Notes: generated by a model from the sequence alone, not told the origin. A stretch of 64,000 bases of DNA from Arthrobacter sp. PAMC 25486 (GCF_000785535.1 NZ_CP007595.1:2192439-2256438), one strand, 5' to 3'; counted from the stretch's first letter, positions 9,956 through 23,146 are shown. Program-made: numbers and translations.

Positions 9956-10032
9956 TGCAGGAGCGTTCGGCGAAATCGCCCCTTATCTGCAGGAGCGTTC
10001 AGTGAAATCGCCCCTTATCTGCAGGAGCGTTC
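9956..10032 (+). repeat. Tandem 32-bp repeat, about 2.4 copies
   Basis: Two 32-bp units (9956-9987 and 9988-10019) differ at only a few bases and are followed by a 13-bp partial unit. Each unit contains GCAGGAGCGTTC, GAAATCGCCCC and TTAT. A diverged version of the same design lies at 52600-52678. It starts directly after the patatin stop codon. Confidence 0.8.
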
Positions 10033-10073
10033 TTCAGGGCTCCCCGTTTGGGTGAGGAGGGATCTTGGTTAAC

Positions 10074-10122
10074 GTTCGACGGCGGTGACCCACCTTTGAA
10101 AGGTGGGTCACCGCCGTCGAAC
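10074..10122. terminator. Bidirectional terminator, 24-bp perfect stem (patatin gene / rpoC)
   Basis: The arms 10074-10097 and 10099-10122 are perfectly complementary around a single base, and T-rich sequence (TTTATT) follows on the plus strand. It lies between two convergent genes. The stem base contains CGACGGCGG/CCGCCGTCG, a core that recurs in other terminators here. Confidence 0.8.
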
Positions 10123-10138
10123 TTTATTGCGCTAAGTG

Positions 10139-13100
10139 CTAGCCGGAGAAGTTGGTGCCGAGATCGTAGTCATCCAAGGGGATGGCACGGAACTCGTTGC
10201 CCAAATCTCCCACGCCGCCCACGTAGTCAAAGTCGCTGAAGGCGCTCGGACCGGTGAACAGGTTGGCCTTGGCTTCTTCCGTGGGCTCCACCGTGACGTT
10301 GGTGTAGCGCGGAAGGCCGGTGCCGGCGGGGATCAACTTACCGATGATCACGTTCTCCTTCAGACCCAACAGCGGGTCCGACTTGCCTTCCATGGCCGCC
10401 TGCGTCAGAACGCGGGTGGTCTCCTGGAAGGATGCGGCGGAGAGCCATGATTCGGTGGCCAAGGAAGCCTTGGTGATACCCATGAGCTCGTTACGGCCCG
10501 ATGCCGGCTTCTTGCCTTCGGACACCACGCGACGGTTTTCCGTCTCGAAGCGGCCGCGCTCGGCAAGCTCGCCGGGCAGCAGCTTCGAGTCACCGGACTC
10601 GATGACCGTGACGCGGCGCAGCATCTGACGAACGATAACCTCGACGTGCTTGTCGTGGATACCCACACCCTGGCTGCGGTAAACGCGCTGAACTTCCTCA
10701 ACGAGGTGCTTCTGAGCGGCGCGCGGGCCGAGGATGCGCAGAACCTGCTTGGGGTCAACTGCACCCACAATGAGCTTCTGGCCAACTTCAACGTGCTCGC
10801 CGTCAGCAACCTGCAGGCGGGCGCGTCGCAGGATCGGGTAGGCGATCTCTTCCGTACCGTCATCCGGTGTCAGGATCAAACGCATCGTCTTTTCGGACTC
10901 ATCAATGTTGATGCGACCGGCAGCTTCTGCGATCGGAGCGACACCCTTGGGGGTACGTGCTTCGAAGAGCTCCTGGATACGGGGCAGACCCTGGGTGATG
11001 TCCTCGCCACGGTTGGCGGAAACAGCACCACCGGTGTGGAAGGTACGCATGGTCAGCTGCGTGCCGGGCTCACCAATGGACTGTGCAGCAATAATGCCCA
11101 CGGCCTCACCAATGTCCACGGTCTTGCCGGTGGCCAAGGAACGGCCGTAACAGAGCGCACATGTTCCAACGGTTGACTCACAGGTGAGCACCGACCGAAC
11201 CTTGATCTCTTCAATGCCAGCTGCGAACAGCTTGTCAATGAGGACATCTCCGACGTCGTCTCCGGCAGCAGCCAGAACGTTGCCTGAAGCATCCACTACC
11301 TCAGAAGCCAAGGTACGGGCGTAAACGCTGTTCTCAACCTCTTCGTGCAGCACGATTTCGCCCATGGAATCAACCACTGCGATCGGCAGTGTCAATCCAC
11401 GCTCGGTGCCACAGTCGTCTTCGCGAACGATGACATCCTGTGACACGTCAACCAGACGACGCGTCAGGTAACCGGAGTTAGCCGTACGGAGGGCCGTATC
11501 GGCCAGACCCTTACGGGCACCGTGAGTAGCAATGAAGTACTCCAAAACCGACAGGCCCTCACGGTAGGAGGACTTGATCGGGCGAGGAATAATTTCACCC
11601 TTGGGGTTAGCCACCAAGCCACGGATACCGGCAATCTGGCGAACCTGCATCCAGTTACCACGGGCACCGGAGGAAACCATGCGGTTGATCGTGTTGGATG
11701 CGGCGAAGGACTCGCGCATGACATCGGCGATCTCGTTGGTTGCCTGGTTCCAGATGTCGATGAGCTCCTGGCGGCGCTCGTCGTCAGCAATCAGACCCTT
11801 GTCGTACTGGGCCTGGACCTTGGCGGCCTTGACCTCGTAGCTTTCAAGGATGGCGGGCTTTTCCGCCGGCACCTCAATGTCGGAGATGGCAACTGTAATG
11901 CCTGAACGGGTGGCCCAGTAGAAACCGGCATCCTTCAGGTTATCCAGTGTTGCTGCCACAACCACCTTGGGGTAGCGCTCGGCAAGGTCGTTGACGATCT
12001 CCGAAAGCTGGCCCTTGTCGGCAACAGCTTCAACCCACGGGTAGTCCTCGGGCAGGGTGTCGTTGAAGAGCACCTGTCCCAGGGACGTGTCGATGATGGC
12101 TGAATCGCCGGCTTCGAAGCCTTCCGGACCCTTGCGCTCGGCACCGGGAACGAAGTTTTCCAGACGGATCTTGACCTGTGAGTTCAAGTGCAACTCACCG
12201 GCGTCGAACGCCATGACGGCTTCGGCAGCGGTGGAGAACACACGGCCTTCGCCCACTGAACCTTCACGCTTGGTGGTCAAGTGGTACAGACCGATGATCA
12301 TATCCTGCGAAGGCAGGGTGACCGGGCGGCCGTCAGACGGCTTCAGGATGTTGTTCGAGGACAGCATCAGGATGCGTGCCTCAGCCTGGGCTTCGGGGCT
12401 CAGCGGCAGGTGAACTGCCATCTGGTCACCGTCGAAGTCAGCGTTGAAGGCACCACAAACCAGCGGGTGAAGCTGGATGGCCTTGCCTTCAACAAGCTGG
12501 GGCTCAAACGCCTGGATACCCAAACGGTGCAGGGTTGGTGCACGGTTCAGCAGTACCGGGTGCTCGGTGATGATCTCTTCGAGAACATCCCAGACCTGGG
12601 GACGGAAACGCTCAACCATGCGCTTGGCGCTCTTGATGTTCTGTGCGTGGTTGAGGTCAACTAGGCGCTTCATCACGAACGGCTTGAAGAGCTCCAGGGC
12701 CATCTGCTTGGGCAGACCACACTGGTGCAGCTTCAGCTGCGGGCCAACAACAATAACGGAACGGCCAGAGTAGTCAACGCGCTTGCCCAAGAGGTTCTGG
12801 CGGAAGCGTCCCTGCTTGCCCTTGAGCATGTCAGAGAGTGACTTCAACGGACGGTTACCCGGACCGGTGACAGGACGGCCGCGGCGGCCGTTGTCGAAGA
12901 GCGAGTCAACAGCTTCCTGCAGCATGCGCTTTTCGTTGTTGACGATGATCTCCGGAGCACCCAGATCAAGCAGGCGCTTGAGACGGTTGTTGCGGTTGAT
13001 CACGCGACGGTACAGGTCGTTCAAGTCCGAGGTGGCGAAGCGGCCACCGTCGAGCTGAACCATGGGGCGCAGTTCCGGCGGGATCACCGGGACGGCGTCC

Positions 13101-14041
13101 AGAACCATGCCCAGAGGGCTGTTGTTGGTTGTCAGGAACGCGTTGACAACCTTCAACCGCTTCAGTGCACGGGTCTTGCGCTGGCCCTTGCCATTGGCAA
13201 TGATGTCGCGCAGAATCTCGGCCTCGCCGGGCATGTCAAAGGTCTCAAGACGGCTCTTGATGGCTTCGGCACCCATGGCACCTTCGAAGAACATGCCGTA
13301 ACGGTCACGCAATTCGCGGTAAAGAGCTTCGTCACCCTCAAGGTCGGCAACCTTCAGCGCCTTGAAACGGTCCCAAACCTGCTCGAGGCGGTCAATGTCA
13401 GCGTCAGCGCGCTTGCGTACGTTCGCCATCTGACGGTCCGCAGAGTCACGGGCCTTCTTCTTGTCGGCAGCCTTGGCGCCTTCACCTTCCAGGCGGGCAA
13501 TCTCGCCTTCAAGGTTGCGGGCAATCGTGGCGATGTCGCTGTCGCGGGTGTCAACCATCTGCTTCTTTTCCAGGTCGTGCTCGATCTGGAGGTTGGGCAG
13601 TTCTTCGTGACGGGCAGCGTCATCAACACTGGTGATCATGTAGGCGGCGAAGTAGATGACCTTTTCAAGGTCCTTCGGTGCCAAATCCAGCAGGTAGCCC
13701 AAGCGCGAGGGGACGCCCTTGAAGTACCAGATGTGGGTTACGGGAGCGGCAAGCTCAATGTGGCCCATGCGCTCACGGCGCACCTTGGCGCGGGTGACTT
13801 CAACGCCACAACGCTCACAAATGATGCCCTTGAAACGCACGCGCTTGTACTTGCCGCAGTAGCACTCCCAGTCACGGGACGGGCCGAAGATCTTCTCACA
13901 GAAGAGGCCGTCTTTTTCCGGCTTGAGGGTGCGGTAGTTGATGGTTTCCGGCTTCTTGACTTCGCCGTGGCTCCAGTCGCGAATATCTTGCGCGGTGGCC
14001 AGGCCAATCTGCATGAGGCCGAAGGAGGATTCGCTGGACAT
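10139..14041 (-). CDS. rpoC: DNA-directed RNA polymerase subunit beta'
   Basis: This is the largest catalytic subunit of RNA polymerase, 1300 residues, normal for actinobacteria. The N-terminal zinc-binding cluster [19 protein letters not shown], the active-centre loop [12 protein letters not shown] and the C-terminal regions ([16 protein letters not shown]) are all present. It follows rpoB by 97 bp, with a short hairpin in between, and ends at a large bidirectional terminator. Confidence 0.99.
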   Translation of the reverse strand: MSSESSFGLMQIGLATAQDIRDWSHGEVKKPETINYRTLKPEKDGLFCEKIFGPSRDWECYCGKYKRVRFKGIICERCGVEVTRAKVRRERMGHIELAAPVTHIWYFKGVPSRLGYLLDLAPKDLEKVIYFAAYMITSVDDAARHEELPNLQIEHDLEKKQMVDTRDSDIATIARNLEGEIARLEGEGAKAADKKKARDSADRQMANVRKRADADIDRLEQVWDRFKALKVADLEGDEALYRELRDRYGMFFEGAMGAEAIKSRLETFDMPGEAEILRDIIANGKGQRKTRALKRLKVVNAFLTTNNSPLGMVLDAVPVIPPELRPMVQLDGGRFATSDLNDLYRRVINRNNRLKRLLDLGAPEIIVNNEKRMLQEAVDSLFDNGRRGRPVTGPGNRPLKSLSDMLKGKQGRFRQNLLGKRVDYSGRSVIVVGPQLKLHQCGLPKQMALELFKPFVMKRLVDLNHAQNIKSAKRMVERFRPQVWDVLEEIITEHPVLLNRAPTLHRLGIQAFEPQLVEGKAIQLHPLVCGAFNADFDGDQMAVHLPLSPEAQAEARILMLSSNNILKPSDGRPVTLPSQDMIIGLYHLTTKREGSVGEGRVFSTAAEAVMAFDAGELHLNSQVKIRLENFVPGAERKGPEGFEAGDSAIIDTSLGQVLFNDTLPEDYPWVEAVADKGQLSEIVNDLAERYPKVVVAATLDNLKDAGFYWATRSGITVAISDIEVPAEKPAILESYEVKAAKVQAQYDKGLIADDERRQELIDIWNQATNEIADVMRESFAASNTINRMVSSGARGNWMQVRQIAGIRGLVANPKGEIIPRPIKSSYREGLSVLEYFIATHGARKGLADTALRTANSGYLTRRLVDVSQDVIVREDDCGTERGLTLPIAVVDSMGEIVLHEEVENSVYARTLASEVVDASGNVLAAAGDDVGDVLIDKLFAAGIEEIKVRSVLTCESTVGTCALCYGRSLATGKTVDIGEAVGIIAAQSIGEPGTQLTMRTFHTGGAVSANRGEDITQGLPRIQELFEARTPKGVAPIAEAAGRINIDESEKTMRLILTPDDGTEEIAYPILRRARLQVADGEHVEVGQKLIVGAVDPKQVLRILGPRAAQKHLVEEVQRVYRSQGVGIHDKHVEVIVRQMLRRVTVIESGDSKLLPGELAERGRFETENRRVVSEGKKPASGRNELMGITKASLATESWLSAASFQETTRVLTQAAMEGKSDPLLGLKENVIIGKLIPAGTGLPRYTNVTVEPTEEAKANLFTGPSAFSDFDYVGGVGDLGNEFRAIPLDDYDLGTNFSG

Positions 14042-14102
14042 ATGGGTCCTGTTCTCTCTAATTCTCTAAAGTCTGTTTCGGGTACGGGAGGAAGTACAGG
14101 CG

Positions 14103-14131
14103 CGACGGCGGCAGGCTGGCTACCGCCGTCG
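14103..14131. repeat. Hairpin in the rpoB-rpoC spacer
   Basis: CGACGGCGG (14103-14111) pairs with CCGCCGTCG (14123-14131). It sits eight bases after the rpoB stop codon. No T run follows, so it may be a processing or partial attenuation site. The stem is the same core as in several terminators of this window. Confidence 0.6.
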
Positions 14132-14138
14132 GGCCTTA

Positions 14139-17657
<3,519 letters not shown>

Positions 17658-18068
17658 GAGGGATCCTTCCACAGACCTGCAGGCTTGTTCTTACGACCCT
17701 CACCCGATTCACTCCTGGTCATCAAACCCGGACGAACGCTGGTCAAGAAGCCTTGGAAGGTGCATCATGGTGCAGAGAAGCTGCTCCGTGTTGCATGCTG
17801 TCCTTAGCTCTTGACCTAGACAAAGCCCACCGCTATATGAAGGCTGAAGGTTAAGAGGGATACGCAAAGAACTACACTACAGGCTTAAGTACTCGCGTGT
17901 CTACCCCACGATCCAAAAAACCGCAAGTATTGATGTGGGATCCCCGCAATTACGCGCCAAAGCGCGGTTCAAGAAATTTCTTGAAGACCAATGCTGTTAG
18001 ATTCTATGGAGGAGATCCGTGGCTCAACGACGAGCTTCAGGGCATTAGTTTCAAGGAGCGCGCAAGCC
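17658..18068. other. 411-bp divergent intergenic region, rpoB / thiolase
   Basis: The region carries regulatory DNA of rpoB (minus) and the thiolase gene (plus). A good plus-strand promoter is seen at 17811-17839. A 63-codon GTG frame at 17897-18088 and a short GTG frame at 18019 with GGAGG upstream exist, but neither is supported as a gene. No rpoB promoter could be assigned with confidence. Confidence 0.5.
17811..17839 (+). promoter_or_regulatory. Predicted promoter TTGACC-17-TATATG
   Basis: TTGACC (17811-17816) and TATATG (17834-17839) are separated by 17 bases, close to the vegetative sigma-factor consensus. It points toward the thiolase gene and would leave a leader of about 220 bases. 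Confidence 0.5.
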
Positions 18069-19268
18069 ATGACGGCACAAGCACATGATGTGGTAATTCT
18101 TGCAGGAGCCCGCACCCCACAGGGCCGGCTCAACGGACAATTGGCGCCATTTACCGCCGTTGAACTTGGCTCCAAGGCCATTGCCGCCGCTGTGACCCGC
18201 TCCGGCGTCGACGCCGGTGACATTGACCAGGTCATCATGGGTCAGGTGCTGCAGGCAGGCGCCGGTCAGAACCCCGCCAGGCAGAGCGCCGTGGGTGCCG
18301 GAATTGGCTGGAATGTGCCGGCCGTGACCATCAACAAGGTGTGCCTGTCCGGGCTGAGCGCAGTGATCGACGCGGCCCGGCTAATCCGCAGCGGCGAGGC
18401 TTCCGTGGTGGTGGCCGGTGGGCAGGAGTCCATGACCCGCGCCCCGCACATTCTGCCCGGCTCCCGTCAGGGCTGGACGTACGGGGCCATCCAGGCGTTG
18501 GATGTTGCCGCCCATGACGGGCTGACCGACGCCTTTGACGACGACTCCATGGGTTTGTCCACAGAACGCGGAAATATTCGACTCAATATTTCCCGCACGT
18601 CCCAGGACGAGGTCGCGGCCGCATCACACCAGCGTGCCGCCGCCGCTGTTGAGGCGGGTGTTTTCGATGCTGAGATTGTCCCTGTGAGCGTTCCGCAGCG
18701 CAAGGGCGAGCCACTGGTGTTGAGCCGCGATGAAGGAATCCGTGCACAGACCACCGTGGAGACCCTTGCGGGCCTGCGCCCGGCATTTACGGCCGACGGC
18801 GCCATCACGGCCGGCAACTCCTCACCCCTGTCCGATGGGGCCAGTGCGCTGGTGCTGTCCTCCCGTGCCTACGCCGATGAGCACGGCTTGGCGTGGCTGG
18901 CGGTGGTCGGCTCCCCCGGCCAGGTTGCGGGCCCCGACAATTCCCTGCATTCCCAGCCGTCCAATGCCATCTCCAAGGCCCTGTCCACGGCTGGTTGGAG
19001 CGTGGCCGACCTTGACTTCATTGAGATTAACGAAGCCTTCGGCTCGGTGGCGGTCCAGTCGCTGCGCGATCTGGACCTGCCTCTGGAGAAGTGCAATATT
19101 CACGGCGGCGCCATCGCCCTGGGACATCCGATCGGCGCCTCCGGTGCCCGCCTGGCCCTGCATGCAGCCATGGAGCTGGACCGGCGCGGCAGCGGCAAGG
19201 CGGCTGTGTCGCTGTGTGGCGGCGGCGGCCAGGGCGAGGCACTGCTGTTGTTCAGGGATGGCGAGTGA
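18069..19268 (+). CDS. Acetyl-CoA C-acetyltransferase (thiolase)
   Basis: This thiolase of 399 residues joins or cleaves acyl-CoA units (acetoacetyl-CoA formation or beta-oxidation). The nucleophilic Cys lies in NKVCLSG (Cys 92), the His motif in NEAFGSVA and the second catalytic Cys in CGGGGQGEALLL near the C-terminus. The start ATG 18069 is preceded by AAGGAG ten bases upstream. It overlaps the next gene by four bases (GTGA), so the two form an operon. It stands between rplL and rpoB on the opposite strand. Whether it serves biosynthesis or degradation cannot be told. Confidence 0.92.
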   Translation: MTAQAHDVVILAGARTPQGRLNGQLAPFTAVELGSKAIAAAVTRSGVDAGDIDQVIMGQVLQAGAGQNPARQSAVGAGIGWNVPAVTINKVCLSGLSAVIDAARLIRSGEASVVVAGGQESMTRAPHILPGSRQGWTYGAIQALDVAAHDGLTDAFDDDSMGLSTERGNIRLNISRTSQDEVAAASHQRAAAAVEAGVFDAEIVPVSVPQRKGEPLVLSRDEGIRAQTTVETLAGLRPAFTADGAITAGNSSPLSDGASALVLSSRAYADEHGLAWLAVVGSPGQVAGPDNSLHSQPSNAISKALSTAGWSVADLDFIEINEAFGSVAVQSLRDLDLPLEKCNIHGGAIALGHPIGASGARLALHAAMELDRRGSGKAAVSLCGGGGQGEALLLFRDGE

Positions 19269-19744
19269 GCGCGGAACTGACAGGCCACGAACGTGTGGCA
19301 GCAGATGCTGCGGACCGCGGCCTTGTGGTGGAAATTTTTCCGCGCCCGGCAGCCAATTCGCTCGGTGAGGCTGCGGCGCTTATGGGGATCACGCCGTCGG
19401 ACATTGTGAAATCCTTGGTTCTCAAGCGCAGCGACGACAGCTTCCTCTTCGCGCTGGTGCCCGGCGGGCGGGCCATTTCCTGGCCGAAATTGCGCGCCGT
19501 CGTGGGCGTGAACAAGCTGCAAATGCCGCACGCCGACGTCGCCCTTGTGGCAACGGGCTATGAGCGAGGCACCATCACGCCCTTGGGAAGCACGACGGCG
19601 TGGCCCGTGTTCGTGGACGAGAGCATCGTTGGGCGCAGGGTCGCCATGGGCGCCGGCGAGCACGGCTACAGCATGTTTGTGGCCGCCGACGAGCTGATCG
19701 CCGCGTACGGGGCAGTGGTGGCGGACATCTCTGCCCTCGAGTAA
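19265..19744 (+). CDS. YbaK/EbsC-type aminoacyl-tRNA deacylase
   Basis: This is a 159-residue protein of the YbaK/ProX editing family, which hydrolyses mischarged tRNA (in YbaK, Cys-tRNA-Pro). Family signatures seen are ITPSDIVKSLVLK with the conserved Lys, LFALVPGGRAISWPKL, and TPLGSTTAWPVFVDESI. The GTG start is chosen because it overlaps the thiolase stop (GTGA) and gives the family-like N-terminus. A substrate other than Cys-tRNA-Pro is possible. A 32-bp-arm palindrome lies just downstream of the stop. Confidence 0.88.
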   Translation: MSAELTGHERVAADAADRGLVVEIFPRPAANSLGEAAALMGITPSDIVKSLVLKRSDDSFLFALVPGGRAISWPKLRAVVGVNKLQMPHADVALVATGYERGTITPLGSTTAWPVFVDESIVGRRVAMGAGEHGYSMFVAADELIAAYGAVVADISALE

Positions 19745-19760
19745 CTCAGCTCCACCCGGA

Positions 19761-19829
19761 CCAATTTCGCCGAGATATGAGATGACGCCCTGCGGGACAG
19801 GGCGTCATCTCATATCTCGGCGAAATTGG
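19761..19829. repeat. Long palindrome, 32-bp perfect arms
   Basis: The arms 19761-19792 and 19798-19829 are perfectly complementary around CGGGA. The right arm contains GTCATCTCATATCTCGGC, closely matching the half-motif in the direct repeats at 0.99, 4.0 and 63.7 kb and the palindrome at 32713-32777. It lies between the ends of the convergent ybaK-like gene and rplL. Confidence 0.85.
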
Positions 19830-19842
19830 GCGCTGCAGGCAC

Positions 19843-19879
19843 AAAGAAGCCCCGCACCTTTCCGGTGCGGGGCTTCTTT
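19843..19879. terminator. rplL terminator (bidirectional)
   Basis: A 16-bp perfect stem (19843-19858 with 19864-19879) built on GAAGCCCCGCACC has T-rich ends on both strands. It lies about 15 bp after the rplL stop and can also end ybaK-side transcription. Confidence 0.85.
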
Positions 19880-19894
19880 TGGAATGCGGGGTGA

Positions 19895-20272
19895 TTACTT
19901 GAGGGTAACCGTGGCGCCGGCAGCTTCGAGAGCTTCCTTGGCCTTCTCTGCAGCTTCCTTGGTGACGCCTTCGAGGACAGCCTTGGGAGCCGAGTCAACG
20001 ACCTCCTTGGCTTCCTTCAGACCCAACGAAGTGATGGAGCGAACTTCCTTGATCACTGCGATCTTCTTGTCGCCGGCTGCTTCGAGGATAACGTCGAATT
20101 CAGTCTGCTCAGCAGCTTCTTCAGCGGCGCCGCCACCGGCGGGGCCTGCAACTGCAACAGCAGCAGCGGTAACTTCAAAGGTCTCTTCGAAGAGCTTGAC
20201 GAACTCGGAGAGCTCGATGATGGTCAGTTCCTTGAAAGCTGCAATGAGCTCGTCGTTGGTGAGCTTAGCCAT
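19895..20272 (-). CDS. rplL: 50S ribosomal protein L7/L12
   Basis: This is the acidic stalk protein that recruits translation factors. It has 125 residues: an N-terminal dimerisation part ([21 protein letters not shown]), an Ala/Gly hinge and the C-terminal factor-binding domain with [21 protein letters not shown]. It follows rplJ by 124 bp; this spacer shows a perfect 14-bp palindrome GCGTCCGCGGACGC at 20377-20390. A strong terminator follows. Confidence 0.98.
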   Translation of the reverse strand: MAKLTNDELIAAFKELTIIELSEFVKLFEETFEVTAAAVAVAGPAGGGAAEEAAEQTEFDVILEAAGDKKIAVIKEVRSITSLGLKEAKEVVDSAPKAVLEGVTKEAAEKAKEALEAAGATVTLK

Positions 20273-20396
20273 GAGTGGCGCTCCTTCTGTGTTTTGCCCG
20301 CTAGGGGCGAATCCATAAACCTAAACCCTGATGGATTTAGGGAAGTACTAGGGGTGAACACCTGCTGGCAGGCGGCGCGTCCGCGGACGCAGCACG

Positions 20397-20984
20397 CTAC
20401 GCTTCGGTGGTCTCAGCTTCGGCGGCCGGAGCTTCTGCAGCGGCCGGAGCCTCTTCAGCAGCGGGTGCTTCCTCAGCGGCCGGAGCCTCTTCAGCGGGAG
20501 CGCCTTCGGCAAGCTTCAAACGCAGGGCGTCGAGGGTGCGCGCAGCGGCGGCCATCGGTGCCAGCAGGATGCCTGCAACCTTTGCCAGCTGGAACTCGCG
20601 CGACTCGAGGGCTGCCAGTGCGGCGACCTCTGCAGCGTCGAGAGCCTTGCCTTCGAAGAAACCGGTCTTGATGACCAGCTGCTTGTTGGTTTTTGCAAAA
20701 TCCGTCAGGCTCTTTGCTGCTGCAACAGCGTCACCCTTGATGAAAGCAATGGCGGTGGGACCGGACAGCTGACCCTCGAAAGCATCAACACCCGCTTCCT
20801 TGGCCGCAATGGCAGTCAGGGTGTTCTTTACGACCGAGAACTTGGTGTCCTGGCCGAGAGAAACGCGCAGCTCCTTGAGCTGAGCTACGGTGAGCCCACG
20901 GTATTCGGTTAGGACTGCTGCGGTTGATTCGTTGAAATCTTGTGTGATTTCTGCAACTGCAGCCACCTTTGTTGGCGTTGCCAT
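20397..20984 (-). CDS. rplJ: 50S ribosomal protein L10
   Basis: L10 anchors the L7/L12 stalk to 23S rRNA and represses its own operon by binding its leader mRNA. It has 195 residues from ATG 20984 (MATPTKVAAVAEITQDF), preceded by GGAGG; a longer frame runs into the leader and is dropped. The body is normal (LTEYRGLTVAQLKELR). The C-terminus ends in an unusual Ala/Glu/Pro tail of repeated EEAPAA units of about 30 residues. Upstream lies a probable L10 leader and a terminator-like hairpin. Confidence 0.97.
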   Translation of the reverse strand: MATPTKVAAVAEITQDFNESTAAVLTEYRGLTVAQLKELRVSLGQDTKFSVVKNTLTAIAAKEAGVDAFEGQLSGPTAIAFIKGDAVAAAKSLTDFAKTNKQLVIKTGFFEGKALDAAEVAALAALESREFQLAKVAGILLAPMAAAARTLDALRLKLAEGAPAEEAPAAEEAPAAEEAPAAAEAPAAEAETTEA

Positions 20985-21056
20985 AACCCTCCTTCCGGGA
21001 ATATATGTCTGTCTTTCCTGTCTTTTGCCCTGGCCAGCGAACTGGTTGGGACAAAC

Positions 21057-21090
21057 AAAAACGCCCCGCACAGATGTACGGGGCGTTTTT
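21057..21090 (-). terminator. Terminator/attenuator hairpin upstream of rplJ
   Basis: A perfect 12-bp stem AAAAACGCCCCG (21057-21068) with 21079-21090 has a T run on either strand. It lies 73 bp before the rplJ start on the same strand and downstream of the probable L10 leader, where it can act as an attenuator. Confidence 0.7.
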
Positions 21091-21129
21091 CGCAGCGGAT
21101 CCATGGGTTTTATCCCGGTTCAACACTGC

Positions 21130-21290
21130 TCATAAGCTTTGTGCACCTGCGCTGGCCGTCCTTGTAAGGACTTTCGGATGGCTCCTGCCCGTTTCCAACC
21201 CGGGACGGCGCATGGTGCGCATACCAGATTGGGGGTGGTTGCCATCGACCGACGGTCTTTGGTTCCTTAAGGTTACAGGAGGCACCGAAT
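21130..21290 (-). promoter_or_regulatory. Probable L10 (rplJ) leader RNA region
   Basis: The minus-strand sequence around 21246-21264 reads AACCAAAGACCGTCGGTCG, resembling the conserved L10-binding element of rplJ leaders as I remember it. It is followed by GC-rich pairing segments and then the hairpin at 21057-21090. The region is 350 bp long and has no gene. It probably also carries the rplJL promoter. Confidence 0.5.
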
Positions 21291-21334
21291 AGATGCCAAA
21301 TCGTGTGCAGGTATGCCCGCGCACACCTGCAGCG

Positions 21335-22408
21335 CTAGATGGCGTTAAAGTCCTTGCGCCACTGTCCCGTCACACCGGCGCTGACGAAACCCAATTGGGC
21401 GTTCACTGCCAGCAGGTGCGAACTTTCGGGCGCGTTCCAGGTATAGATGGTCCTGGCCTGGGGGAATTCCTTCATCAGCAACGCCATGTTTGCAACCTTG
21501 ATCAGCAGCCCCACCGCCTTGCCCTTGTGTTCCATTTCCACCACTGTGTCATCCTGAAACGCCACGCCCGTGTTGTGGGCCAGCAGCGAAATGGAGGTGA
21601 GTCCCACCAGCGCCCCGGTTTGGAGGCATTCGGCGGCGGTGACCATGGTGCGCCGGCCGGTGACCACCGACAGCTCTTCCGCCTTGCGCAGCTTGGCCAC
21701 ATCCCAGTCCTGGTCGTTGCCGTTCTGATCCGCCCCCTGCTCCAGCCGCACAATCTCTGCCGTCCACCGCTCAGGTGCCCTGTCCAGCCACTGGTGCACG
21801 GCGTACGCCGACTCGTGAGTGGAGCTGGCCTGCTCCTGCAGCGCGGCGACCAGCGAGCCTTCAAGTGGCAGGGCGCACGAACTGAATTGCTCCACCTGGT
21901 CCAGGTCGTAGCCAGCACTGTAAGCGAAGCGGGCTTCCCTGTTGCTCAGCGGCAGCATGCCGCTGCCGTGGGTTGCCGTGATGGGGTCCACTGTTGCGTC
22001 TCCCAAGGTGCCGGCAGGGTGGTTGGTTTCCACAAACACGATCCGGCGGTTTTCCCCTTTGACGAACAGCTCAGCGGCCTCGAGCAGCTTACGTCCCAGG
22101 CCCAATCCTTCAGCGCCCGGCAGGACGTCCAATGTCACGTGCGCCTGCTCCGTGTTGTCATCAAGGGGCAGTGCGATGCCGGCCCGGCCCACAATGTCCC
22201 CGCCCTGGCGCGCCACCAGGACCACATACCACTCAAAGGGGTCATGGCATTGATCAAACAACTCCTGTGCCGTGTACGCCAGCTCGTCATTGCCCCAGGT
22301 GTGGACACGGACTTGGCGGGACACCTCGACGGCTTGCAGGAAGTCCGCGGCCTCGTCGCCGTCCAGGGACTCCGGAATTCGCAACTGTTCAATGGTCGTT
22401 TCGGTCAT
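21335..22408 (-). CDS. Double GNAT-domain acetyltransferase
   Basis: This 357-residue protein contains two GNAT-like halves. The first carries VTLDVLPGAEGLGLGRKLLEAAE near residues 92-115, matching the acetyl-CoA binding loop. The second is more diverged and ends with the typical beta7 strand (LLAVNAQLGFVSAGVTGQWRKDF). It should transfer an acyl group to an amine, but the substrate is unknown. The ATG at 22408 has GGGGAA eight bases upstream. It is 18 bp after the 22427 GNAT gene on the same strand, so the pair is an operon. The two lie between rplA and rplJ, an insertion into the usual L11-operon order. Confidence 0.82.
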   Translation of the reverse strand: MTETTIEQLRIPESLDGDEAADFLQAVEVSRQVRVHTWGNDELAYTAQELFDQCHDPFEWYVVLVARQGGDIVGRAGIALPLDDNTEQAHVTLDVLPGAEGLGLGRKLLEAAELFVKGENRRIVFVETNHPAGTLGDATVDPITATHGSGMLPLSNREARFAYSAGYDLDQVEQFSSCALPLEGSLVAALQEQASSTHESAYAVHQWLDRAPERWTAEIVRLEQGADQNGNDQDWDVAKLRKAEELSVVTGRRTMVTAAECLQTGALVGLTSISLLAHNTGVAFQDDTVVEMEHKGKAVGLLIKVANMALLMKEFPQARTIYTWNAPESSHLLAVNAQLGFVSAGVTGQWRKDFNAI

Positions 22409-22426
22409 GGCGTAAATTCCCCGTTG

Positions 22427-22978
22427 CTAATCTTTTGCCGGCCGCACCATGACATAGTCATGCTCGACCCTCTTCCCCAGTTGAAAACTTCTTGTGCCGG
22501 CCAGCTGGAAGCCGTGCTTGCCATAAAATGCTTGGGCCCGCAGGTTCTCGGCGTTGACGCCCAGCCACATTGCCCGGCTCCCCCGCCGGCTTACCCATGC
22601 CAGGCTGTGCTGCAGCAAGGTGCTGCTGACGCCGTGGCCGTGGATATCGGGATGTGCGTAGCATTTACTCAACTCCACTGCACCGGTTGCGGGTATCACC
22701 GCCGCCACGTCAAGGTCCGACGGCGGGGCGTCAACCAACATGCTATAGGCCAGCAGGCGTCCCGCACCTGATGTGACAACCTCCTGAGCAACAAACAACT
22801 GGCGGGCAGGGTCTGCCACATACTGGGCGAATGCCTGTTCGCCCAGGTTTTCCTTGATGAACGCGGATATTGCCTGCTGCGTCGAGTCTCGCGGGCAGGC
22901 GAGCGGAAATGTCACGGCAGCCAAAGTCGCCAGTGCTGGTGCATCACCGGCAAGCGCCGGACGGATAGTGGCTTCCAT
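22427..22978 (-). CDS. GNAT family N-acetyltransferase
   Basis: This is a 183-residue single-domain GNAT. Motif A is HPDIHGHGVSSTLLQHSLAW near residues 110-130, and motif B is GVNAENLRAQAFYGKHGFQLAG, typical of enzymes acting on small amines or protein N-termini. The start is placed at ATG 22978 because GGGGAG lies seven bases upstream; a TTG two codons earlier is possible. It leads a two-gene operon with the double-GNAT gene. Confidence 0.85.
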   Translation of the reverse strand: MEATIRPALAGDAPALATLAAVTFPLACPRDSTQQAISAFIKENLGEQAFAQYVADPARQLFVAQEVVTSGAGRLLAYSMLVDAPPSDLDVAAVIPATGAVELSKCYAHPDIHGHGVSSTLLQHSLAWVSRRGSRAMWLGVNAENLRAQAFYGKHGFQLAGTRSFQLGKRVEHDYVMVRPAKD

Positions 22979-23090
22979 ACCCAATCTCCCCTGCCGCAGT
23001 AACGTCCTGTACCCAGCTTACAAACAGCCGGGACGGTGACAAAGTTCGCCCCGCCCATCCTTGCCGGGCAAATCCTGGTCGGGCAAATGA

Positions 23091-23129
23091 AAAAGGACCG
23101 TCGCAGCGAAATGCTGCAACGGTCCTTTT
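23091..23129. terminator. rplA terminator
   Basis: AAAAGGACCGT-CGCAGC (23091-23107) pairs with 23113-23129, with one mismatch, and T runs flank it on both strands. It lies 18 bp after the rplA stop codon. Confidence 0.8.
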
Positions 23130-23146
23130 CAGAACAGATTCAAGGA

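Noticed and set aside
9956..10032. Possible CRISPR array
   Set aside because: The units are contiguous with no unique spacers and no cas genes are near; it is a simple tandem repeat.
18019..18048. Nine-codon GTG frame with GGAGG upstream, before the thiolase gene
   Set aside because: It is too short to judge, with no hairpin or coupling to the next start. It could be a leader peptide, but nothing else supports it.
17897..18088. 63-codon GTG frame upstream of and overlapping the thiolase start
   Set aside because: It has no ribosome site, its codon use is AT-richer than the neighbours, it matches no family and it overlaps a well-supported gene start.
21293..22771. 492-codon frame antisense to the two GNAT genes
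   Set aside because: It lies over two well-supported acetyltransferase genes and its translation looks like reverse-strand noise, rich in His, Gln and Arg.
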